From contig NZ_BAAAUX010000016.1 of assembly GCF_039534165.1 (NCBI RefSeq), positions 372,001 through 436,000 on the forward strand: a stretch of DNA of 64,000 nucleotides, in the 5' to 3' direction. Made by a program: the position numbers and the translations under genes. Position 1 is the stretch's first letter. Each line of letters starts with the position of its first letter. Source of the DNA: Saccharopolyspora_D taberi (GTDB lineage Bacteria; Actinomycetota; Actinomycetes; Mycobacteriales; Pseudonocardiaceae). The notes beneath the pieces were generated by a model that ran no database searches, had not been told where the DNA came from, and worked only from the letters and a program-made list of their open reading frames with translations. This document shows positions 58,129-64,000 of this stretch, piece by piece.

Positions 58129-58760
58129 CCGACGCCGAGCCGGTGCCGCTGGACCTGCTGGACCGCGCCACGCTGCGCAAGCGCTCCCGCAACGTGGCCT
58201 TCGCGGCGCTGGTGGTGGCCGCCGCGCTCGGCGGTGTCGTGGGGCTGATCGCGGGGCCGCAGGGCTTCGCGATCACCGCCGCGATCGTCGCGGTCCCGTT
58301 GCTGCTGCTGGCGTGGTCGGAGTCCCGCAAGACGTGCTGGCTCACCGGGACCCGCGTCTCGGTGCGCGCCATCGGTACCCGCGCGGTCGAGCTGAAGGAG
58401 GCGACCCGGCTCGACGTGATCGTCACCGACACCCGCGGCATGCGGACGGTGAGCCTGCTGGTCGCGGGCCCGCCGAAGGGCAAGGCGATCAGCATCGCGC
58501 TGGCGATGTACGCGGGCACCGGAGGCCGGGAGCTCGGCGTGTACCCGCTGCGCAGGCTGGCCGACGCGCTGGCGGGCACCGGCTACGCGCACGCGCTTGT
58601 GCTCTCCGAGCTGGTGGTCGCGCAGCTAAGGTCCGAGGCCAGGGGAGACGCCGCGGCCGACCGGCCGCTGTACCGGCTGGCGTCGCTCGCCCCGCAGGGC
58701 AGGCTGGCGCAGCGGTTGCACCCCGATGCCGTCGCCAAGTTCGTGACCGCGCTGGGCTGA
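58125..58760 (+). CDS. Conserved hypothetical membrane protein coupled to hisS
   Basis: 211 residues starting with a GTG that overlaps the hisS stop. Two membrane helices (about 24-44 and 46-65) form a hairpin, followed by a soluble domain with SRKTCWLTGTRVSVRAIGTRAVELKEATRLDVIVTD that has the pattern of a PH-like beta domain. The C-terminal part is helical and basic. I do not recognise a named family. Only 3 bp separate it from the convergent YibE/F-like gene. Confidence 0.72.
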   Translation: MTDAEPVPLDLLDRATLRKRSRNVAFAALVVAAALGGVVGLIAGPQGFAITAAIVAVPLLLLAWSESRKTCWLTGTRVSVRAIGTRAVELKEATRLDVIVTDTRGMRTVSLLVAGPPKGKAISIALAMYAGTGGRELGVYPLRRLADALAGTGYAHALVLSELVVAQLRSEARGDAAADRPLYRLASLAPQGRLAQRLHPDAVAKFVTALG

Positions 58761-58763
58761 GCG

Positions 58764-60134
58764 TCAGTCCGCCTCGCCGCGGTGCGGCAGCCCGCCGGGC
58801 CTGCGGCGCCGGGTGGGCGTGCCCGCGCTGATCGCCGCGCCGCGGCTGACCTGGTCGGCGGCGTTGGCGCTGCCGTTGCCGACCGGCTCGCGGATCGCCA
58901 CCGCTGCCGCGATCGCCGTGGTGATCGGAACGGCGGCGACCAGCCCGATGCTGCCCACGAGCGTGCGGACCACTTCCTGGGCGACGGCCTGCGAGCTGAC
59001 GATCTCGCCGAACGTGCGTCCGGACAGCGCGTAGGCCAGCAGCAGCGGCAGCGCCGCACCCGCGTACGCGAGGACGAGCGTGTTCACCGCCGAGGAGACG
59101 TGGTCGCGGCCGATCCGCAGGCCGGCCGAGTAGAGCCGTCGCCAGGACATGCCCGGGTCGGCTTTGCGCAGCTCCCACACGGCGCTGGTCTGGGTGACCG
59201 TGACGTCGTCGAGCACCCCCAGGGCGCCGATGACGATTCCGGCCAGCAGCAGACCGCGGGCGTCGATGGGGACGCCCAGCACGCCGATCAGGCCGGCCGT
59301 GTTCTCGTCGAGCCCGGTGAGCTGCGTGAACGCGGAGAACACGGCGCTGAGGACGCCGATCAGCGCGAGGCTCAGCAGCGTGCCGAGCACGGCCGTGGAC
59401 GTTCGCGCGGAGAATCCGTGGGTCAGGTACAGGACCACGAACATGATCAGTCCGGAGCCCACGATCGCGACGAGCAGCGGATCGCGTCCGGCCAGGATCG
59501 CGGGTAGCACGAACGCCACCAGGACCACCAAGCTCAGCCCGAGCGCGACCAGCGCCGCCAGGCCCTGCCAGCGGCCCAGCACCAGCACCGCGGCGGCGAA
59601 CAGCAGCGCGAGCAGGCCGAGCGAGCCGCTGCGCTGGAAGTCGACCACCTGGTAGGAGCTCTCGCTCTCGGGGCTCGCGCCCGCGTAGGAGAGCACGACG
59701 TCGTCGCCGACGGCGAACCTCGGGGTTCCGGGGTCGGTCGGCATGACCTGCTCGATGACCTGGTCCGGTCGGGGTCCGTCGTGCATGCGGACCTTGAGGT
59801 GCACGCAGCCCGGATCGCCGGGGGCGGCGCCTTCGGTGCAGGGACCGGCCTCGGCGGCGATCACCTCGCCGTTGACCGGGTACTGGCCGAAGCCGAGGTC
59901 GGCGCCGGTGCGCTGCTGGTGCCCGAAGGGGTACAGCAGCAGGACGCCGATGATCGCGGCGAGCGCGAAGGGCACCAGCGCGATCGCGAGTACGCGCTTG
60001 ACCTGCCGGGACGCCGGATCAGCCGGGCCGTGGCCATGACCGTGGCCGTGGCCGTGGTTCGGCTCGCGCTGCCGACGGCGCGGGGGCGGTTCCCCGCCTT
60101 CGGGGGAGTGCGCGGGATGGGGGCCGTCGGTCAT
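58764..60134 (-). CDS. YibE/F-like membrane protein with an N-terminal His-rich repeat
   Basis: 456 residues, ATG at 60134. The N-terminal 35 residues contain the repeat NHGHGHGHGHGP, likely a metal-binding or flexible segment. One helix follows (about 45-67), then an extracytoplasmic domain of about 90 residues, then seven or more helices with the YibE/F phrases LGLSLVVLVAFVLPAILAG, GVLDDVTVTQTSAVWELRKADPGMSWRRLYSAGLRIGRDHVSSAVNTLVLAYAG. This family is common in Gram-positive bacteria and has no established role, though it is associated with regulation by nisin-type stresses in some. The His repeat suggests metal transport or metal sensing. Confidence 0.85.
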   Translation of the reverse strand: MTDGPHPAHSPEGGEPPPRRRQREPNHGHGHGHGHGPADPASRQVKRVLAIALVPFALAAIIGVLLLYPFGHQQRTGADLGFGQYPVNGEVIAAEAGPCTEGAAPGDPGCVHLKVRMHDGPRPDQVIEQVMPTDPGTPRFAVGDDVVLSYAGASPESESSYQVVDFQRSGSLGLLALLFAAAVLVLGRWQGLAALVALGLSLVVLVAFVLPAILAGRDPLLVAIVGSGLIMFVVLYLTHGFSARTSTAVLGTLLSLALIGVLSAVFSAFTQLTGLDENTAGLIGVLGVPIDARGLLLAGIVIGALGVLDDVTVTQTSAVWELRKADPGMSWRRLYSAGLRIGRDHVSSAVNTLVLAYAGAALPLLLAYALSGRTFGEIVSSQAVAQEVVRTLVGSIGLVAAVPITTAIAAAVAIREPVGNGSANAADQVSRGAAISAGTPTRRRRPGGLPHRGEAD

Positions 60135-60208
60135 CCGCCAATCGTATGGGGGCGCCGATCGGCTGTCGCTCGGAGAGGTGATCCGGGGGCGGTGCGCTCG
60201 ACTTGATC

Positions 60209-60224
60209 TCGAAACTGTGTTCGA
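60209..60224 (+). promoter_or_regulatory. LexA (SOS) box of the Rv2578c-like radical SAM gene
   Basis: TCGAAACTGTGTTCGA matches TCGAAC-N4-GTTCGA at 11 of 12 fixed positions; the sixth base is A in place of C. It lies 9 nt before the ATG. A TTGATC -35 candidate at 60203 overlaps its left side. The mycobacterial orthologue Rv2578c is in the published LexA regulon. Confidence 0.75.
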
Positions 60225-60232
60225 ATCGAATC

Positions 60233-61300
60233 ATGCGATGGGAACAGCAGCGGGTGTCGCCGCCCGCCGAAGCAGGTGTGACGCGGGAGCTGCCGCTGGC
60301 GCTGCCCGAGCGTCCGGCCGCCGGTGGCCGGGCGGGGCTGCGGCTGCCGGACCCGGTCCCGATCGAAGCGGGCACCGACGACGCCTTCGCGATCGAGATC
60401 CACGCGAAGTCGATCCTCAACCGGGTCCCATCCGCCTCGCGGGTGCCGATGGAGTGGACGATCAACCCGTACCGCGGTTGCGGCCACGCCTGCCGGTACT
60501 GCTTCGCCCGCAACACGCACACGTATCTGGATCTCGACGCGGGCCACGACTTCGACAGCAAGATCGTGGTCAAGGTGAACGCGGCGGCCCTGCTGCGGCG
60601 CGAGCTGGCCAGTCCGAGCTGGACGGGCGCGCCGATCGCGATGGGGACCAACACCGACCCGTACCAGCGGGCGGAGGGCCGCTACCGGATCATGCGCGAG
60701 ATCCTGGCCGTGCTGCGAGATCACGCCAACCCGTTCTCGATCCTGACCAAGGGCACGCTGATCCTGCGCGACCTGGACCTGATCCTGGCCGCGGCCGAGG
60801 TCACCCGGGTCTCGGTGGCGGTATCGGTGGGGTCGGTCGACGAGCGGCTGTGGCGGGACGTCGAGCCGGGCGCGCCGTCACCGCTGCGCAGGCTGGACGT
60901 GGTGCGCCGGTTCGCCGACGCGGGGCTTGGCTGCTCGGTGCTGATGGCGCCGATCCTGCCGGGGCTCAGCGACTCGCCGGAGCAGATCGACCGGACCGTG
61001 GCCGCGATCCTGGAGGCGGGTGCGGCGAACCTGACCCCGCTGGTCCTGCACCTCCGACCAGGGGCGCGCGAGTGGTATCACCGGTGGCTGAGCCGGGAGC
61101 ATCCGCGACTGCTGCCGCTGTACGAGCGGCTGTACCGCAACGGGGCTTACGCGCCGAGGTCGTACCAGTCCTATGTGGTCGATCTGGTGGAGGCGGCGAA
61201 ACGGCGGCACGGCGGGAGCCGGGCGCCGGAGCGGAACTTCCGGGAGGTGTCGGAGGCTCCCGCGCGCGAGGCGCGAGCCGATCAGCTGAGCCTGTTGTGA
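60233..61300 (+). CDS. Rv2578c-family radical SAM protein
   Basis: 355 residues. The ATG at 60233 (MRWEQQR) matches the MRW start of Rv2578c. The iron-sulfur cluster motif C-x3-C-x2-C is CGHACRYC near 84-91, preceded by INPYRG and followed by FARNTHTYLDLD. The TIM-barrel core continues with GTNTDPYQRAEGRYRIMREIL and SILTKGTLILRDLDLI. No extra C-terminal cluster is visible. This family is DNA-damage inducible, and spore photoproduct lyase-like chemistry has been suggested, but the substrate is not known. The SOS box upstream supports a role in DNA repair. Confidence 0.9.
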   Translation: MRWEQQRVSPPAEAGVTRELPLALPERPAAGGRAGLRLPDPVPIEAGTDDAFAIEIHAKSILNRVPSASRVPMEWTINPYRGCGHACRYCFARNTHTYLDLDAGHDFDSKIVVKVNAAALLRRELASPSWTGAPIAMGTNTDPYQRAEGRYRIMREILAVLRDHANPFSILTKGTLILRDLDLILAAAEVTRVSVAVSVGSVDERLWRDVEPGAPSPLRRLDVVRRFADAGLGCSVLMAPILPGLSDSPEQIDRTVAAILEAGAANLTPLVLHLRPGAREWYHRWLSREHPRLLPLYERLYRNGAYAPRSYQSYVVDLVEAAKRRHGGSRAPERNFREVSEAPAREARADQLSLL

Positions 61301-61490
61301 TGCTTTCGCCCAACCCTCGGCCTGGCTGTCCGTGACCGTCGCTGTCCGGCCGTTGCCGGGTTCGAGTGAGTAGCCGTTCGGCGGCCTTCGCTACACGTGA
61401 TCACGTGATGCGATGACGCACTTGCCGTTGGCATTGTTCGCACGCACGTGTCCGTGAACCACCAAGAGGATGGCGACGGAGGTCGAGTAC

Positions 61491-63119
61491 ATGGGCGGAG
61501 TGTCACGGCGGACCCTGCTCGCGGGGGCTGCCTCGCTGAGCGGATCGGCACTCGTCGCGGGAGCCGCGACCGGTGCCGCCCAGGCAGCGCCGACCGGTCC
61601 CGCGCGGTCCGGGGCCGCCGAGCCTGCGCCGGTCGTGGTCGAGGGCGACATCCGCTATCCCGCGCTGACCAGGGGGCAGAACCAGCGGTTCGCGAGCAGG
61701 CCCGAGTCGATCCACCTGCCGGGCACCACCGACCAGGCCGTCGGCGCCGTCCAGGACGCGGTCCGCGCGGGCAAGCGGATCAGCGTGCGCGGCGGTGGGC
61801 ACTGCTACGAGGACTTCGTGGACCACCCCGAGGTCCAGGCGATCGTCGACCTGTCGCGGATGGCAGACATCGGTTACGACGCCGGGATGGGCGCCTTCTA
61901 CGCGGGCGGCGGGGCCCGCCTGGGCGATGTGTACTCGACCCTGTTCAAGGGCTGGGGCGTGACGCTGCCCGGTGGCTCGTGCCCGTCGGTCGGCGTCGGC
62001 GGCCACGTCCCGGGCGGTGGTTACGGCAACCTCAGCAGGCGGCACGGCCTGATCGTCGACCACCTGCACGCCGTCGAAGTCGTCGTCGTGGACGCGGAGG
62101 GCACCGCCCGCGCCGTGATCGCCACCCGCGATCCGGCCGACCCGAACCACGACCTGTGGTGGGCGCACACCGGTGGCGGCGGAGGCAGCTTCGGCGTCGT
62201 GACCCGCTACTTCTTCCGCACGCCCGGTGCCACGGGCGAGCCGTCGCGGCTGCTGCCCGCCCCGCCGTCGACGCTGTTCGTGGCGTGGCTGCGATGGCCG
62301 TGGGACAAGCTCGACGAGCGCAGCTTCTCCCGTCTGGTGCGCAACTACGGCACCTGGTGCGAGGAGAACAGCGCGCCGGACTCGCCGTACCGCGGCCTCA
62401 TGGCCCGGCTGGATCCGGAGGCGCGCGCCGCCGGGCAGGTGCTGCTGTCGGTCCAGATGGACACCTCGGTCCCGGGCGCCGGAAAGCTGCTCGACGACTT
62501 CATCGCGGCGATCAACGACGGCGTCGGCGTCGACGTGGAGTTCTACCAGGAGAAGCACGAGCTCCCGTTCGAGCAGGGCACCGGCTGGCCCGGCTTCGCG
62601 GGCGGCAACCCGACCGAGCGGTACAAGTACAAGTCGAGCTACCACCGCAAGGGCCTGACCGACGACCAGATCGGCGCGTTGTACCGGGTGTTGGCCGAGA
62701 CCGACTACGACCACCCGGGCTACGTCCTGACGATCGCCACCCACGGCTGCCAGGTCAACGCGGTCGCACCGGACGCGACGGCCCAGCCGCACCGCGACAG
62801 CGTGCTCAAGCTGCTGTGGGGCACGACGTGGGCGAACCCGAGCGAGGACGCCAAGCACATCGACTACCACCGCAACGTCTACCGGTCCGTTTACGCAGGC
62901 ACCGGTGGAGTCTCGGTCCCCAACGACGTCACCGACGGCTGCTTCATCAACTACGCCGACGGCGACCTGGCCGACCCGGAGTGGAACTCCTCCGGCGTGC
63001 CCTGGCACGAGCTGTACTTCAAGGGGAACTACCCGAGGTTGCAGCAGGCCAAGGCCGCCTACGACCCGCAGGACATCTTCCGCCACGCCCAGTCGATCCG
63101 GTTACCGGGACAGCAGTGA
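61491..63119 (+). CDS. Tat-exported FAD-binding oxidase, berberine bridge enzyme type
   Basis: 542 residues. The ATG at 61491 is preferred because GGAGG lies eight nt upstream; the ATG at 61470 has its ribosome binding site too close. A twin-arginine signal SRRTLLAGAA starts at residue 5 and ends near AQAAP (residue 33). The mature enzyme has an FAD-binding PCMH domain with His104 in GGGHCYE and Cys164 in GGSCPSVGVGGH, the positions that hold FAD through two covalent bonds in berberine bridge-like oxidases. The C-terminus contains the BBE motif (YFKGNYPRLQQAKAAYDPQDIFRH). It probably oxidises a sugar or aromatic alcohol outside the cell and makes hydrogen peroxide. Confidence 0.9.
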   Translation: MGGVSRRTLLAGAASLSGSALVAGAATGAAQAAPTGPARSGAAEPAPVVVEGDIRYPALTRGQNQRFASRPESIHLPGTTDQAVGAVQDAVRAGKRISVRGGGHCYEDFVDHPEVQAIVDLSRMADIGYDAGMGAFYAGGGARLGDVYSTLFKGWGVTLPGGSCPSVGVGGHVPGGGYGNLSRRHGLIVDHLHAVEVVVVDAEGTARAVIATRDPADPNHDLWWAHTGGGGGSFGVVTRYFFRTPGATGEPSRLLPAPPSTLFVAWLRWPWDKLDERSFSRLVRNYGTWCEENSAPDSPYRGLMARLDPEARAAGQVLLSVQMDTSVPGAGKLLDDFIAAINDGVGVDVEFYQEKHELPFEQGTGWPGFAGGNPTERYKYKSSYHRKGLTDDQIGALYRVLAETDYDHPGYVLTIATHGCQVNAVAPDATAQPHRDSVLKLLWGTTWANPSEDAKHIDYHRNVYRSVYAGTGGVSVPNDVTDGCFINYADGDLADPEWNSSGVPWHELYFKGNYPRLQQAKAAYDPQDIFRHAQSIRLPGQQ

Positions 63120-63280
63120 CGATCCCGGCCGTCGCCACGGCGACGGCCCGCCCGTCGCGGACGCCACTCCGGCGCCCGCGACGGGTGCCGGTGGGCGAGC
63201 GACGGGCGCCGGTGGCGCGGTGGGCGTCAGCGGGCGCGGTGGGGGCCGGTGGCGACGGACTCCGATGGGCGCGTGGTCTC

Positions 63281-63361
63281 GGTGGCTGCGTGGCTCGGTG
63301 CCCGCGATGGACTCCGGTGCCTGCGACGGGCGTCGGTGGCTGCGTGGCTCGGTGCCCGCGA
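63281..63361. repeat. Tandem repeat, 54-bp period with an exact 27-bp core
   Basis: The sequence GGTGGCTGCGTGGCTCGGTG followed by CCCGCGA occurs at 63281-63307 and 63335-63361. Partial, diverged units extend to about 63410 and back to about 63240. Because 54 is a multiple of three, a remnant of a repetitive coding region is possible. Confidence 0.75.
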
Positions 63362-63761
63362 CGGACGCCGGTAGCTGCGTGGTCTCGGTAGCTGCGACGG
63401 CCGCTGGCCGCCGCATGGTGCCGGCGGCGGCTCCGGCGGGAGCGTCCGGTCCGGTAGCCACGCGATCTTGTTCGTGGCCTCGCCGAGAGCACCGGCGGGT
63501 CGCCGCCTCCGCCAGGAGCACCGGCGCCTGCTGCGGCGGTTTGAGCGGTGCTGCGGCCACCGGGAGCACTCGGCGGGCTCAGCTGCGTTCCCAGTGATCG
63601 CGAAGCTTCCAGGGTGGCCGCTGATTTCCCGCTCGGAATAATCGCGGATTTCGGCCGTTCTCCCGCGCCCCAATCGAGAAAACGATTTCTTCACTTCTCG
63701 TCCAGAAGGCCGTTGTTTCTGCCGGGCAAATCCGGGCCGATCTCGTTCGGATCTCAACGAA

Positions 63762-63784
63762 ACGGCCCGGAAAACCCGGGCCGT
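63762..63784. terminator. Hairpin terminator for the gene at the right edge
   Basis: ACGGCCCGG (63762-63770) and CCGGGCCGT (63776-63784) form a perfect 9-bp stem around AAAAC. On the minus strand it is followed by TTCGTTG, so it fits termination of the leftward gene that ends at 63822. Confidence 0.7.
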
Positions 63785-63821
63785 CGTTACGGTGCGTGCT
63801 CGACTGAATAAGCTGAACGGA

Positions 63822-64000
63822 TCAACGTCCATTCGTCCGGGTTGCGGCAGCGGTCGGTCCGGATGCCGCCAGGTCCGGGTCCCACCGGACGCCGAAGACG
63901 CCCATGCCGAAGTCGAGGGCGACCGCGTGGGTCCGGCCGTAGCGGTCGACGGTCAGCGGCTTCGGCGGCTCGACCTCCTGCGAGGTGGAGTCGCCCACGT
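63822..64000 (-). CDS. Hypothetical protein, partial or short, at the right edge
   Basis: The minus strand has an open frame from the edge to a TGA at 63822-63824. It reads GDSTSQEVEPPKPLTVDRYG followed by RTHAVALDFGMGVFGVRWDPDLA and a tail of Ala, Thr and Arg. A GTG at 63998 might be the start, which would give 58 residues, but the frame remains open at the edge so it may be the C-terminus of a longer protein. I do not recognise the family. A hairpin terminator lies 38 bp downstream. Confidence 0.5.
   Translation of the reverse strand, partial: VGDSTSQEVEPPKPLTVDRYGRTHAVALDFGMGVFGVRWDPDLAASGPTAAATRTNGR

Larger units (their letters stand above)
63120..63821. other. Gene-free, repeat-containing region of 700 bp
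   Basis: The left 300 bases are extremely GC-rich and keep several frames open on both strands because of short repeats. A 27-bp sequence is repeated exactly at 63281-63307 and 63335-63361 (period 54), with diverged copies around it. From about 63590 the composition becomes less GC-rich, with AATAAT-like stretches, and a terminator-like hairpin lies at 63762-63784. I see no gene with a ribosome binding site or domain. Confidence 0.6.

Noticed and set aside
63102..63832. Minus-strand frames over the repeat region 63102-63832
   Set aside because: They consist of repeated Arg/Ser/Pro/His-rich strings with no ribosome binding site; two different frames are equally open, as expected from the 54-bp repeat.

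Overview
The window is a 64-kb piece of a very GC-rich actinobacterial chromosome, with GTG starts common and TTG starts occasional, tightly packed genes and many translationally coupled pairs. From base 23,158 to 61,300 the backbone runs in the same relative order as the Mycobacterium tuberculosis stretch thrS (Rv2614c) to Rv2578c: thrS, HIT protein, pgsA, pdxS, pdxT, yebC, ruvCAB, yajC, secDF, apt, relA, cyclophilin, glyoxalase II-like protein, hisS, radical SAM protein. A member of the Pseudonocardiaceae such as Saccharopolyspora is my best guess; the sequence alone does not fix the genus. No transposase, integrase, CRISPR array, rRNA or convincing tRNA was seen.

Left third (1-23,000), variable: the start of an AfsR/LuxR-type ATPase regulator; a three-gene DUF6230/DUF6114/proline-rich operon preceded by a duplicated hairpin element; coaA; a cationic amino acid permease; UspA followed by a class III adenylate cyclase; a GNAT gene; a two-gene tmsAB-like cassette expected to make 10-methyl branched fatty acids; a 1288-residue TPR protein and a YdjM-like membrane hydrolase that share a duplicated leader; a lipase-maturation-factor family membrane protein; an RlmA-type 23S rRNA methyltransferase; the ferredoxin reductase FprA; and a DUF574 methyltransferase fused head to tail with a GGDEF/degenerate-EAL protein.

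Middle (23,158-43,382): the thrS-HIT-pgsA operon is followed by a convergent EF-G-like gene and then pdxS. pdxT, normally adjacent or one gene away, lies 13 kb further on. Between them sits an accessory block: glycosyltransferase, AraC regulator and VOC protein, a cupin-type repressor facing azlCD, a secreted beta-propeller phytase, a SulP-carbonic anhydrase fusion, a small anchored protein with a two-component system, and an AAT-type amino acid permease.

Right third (43,434-61,300): information-processing core, consisting of YebC, RuvC-RuvA-RuvB with a LexA (SOS) box, YajC-SecD-SecF, Apt, the (p)ppGpp enzyme RelA with a possible SigR-type promoter, a membrane-anchored cyclophilin, a glyoxalase II-like hydrolase, HisS and a YibE/F protein. 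It closes with a radical SAM protein that also carries an SOS box. After it come a Tat-exported FAD oxidase and a 0.7-kb gene-free, repeat-containing stretch.

The most interesting non-coding signals are the duplicated leader around the TPR gene, the duplicated hairpin with compensatory changes upstream of the DUF6230 operon, PdxR-like direct repeats before pdxS, a perfect inverted repeat between the cupin repressor and azlC, and two SOS boxes.
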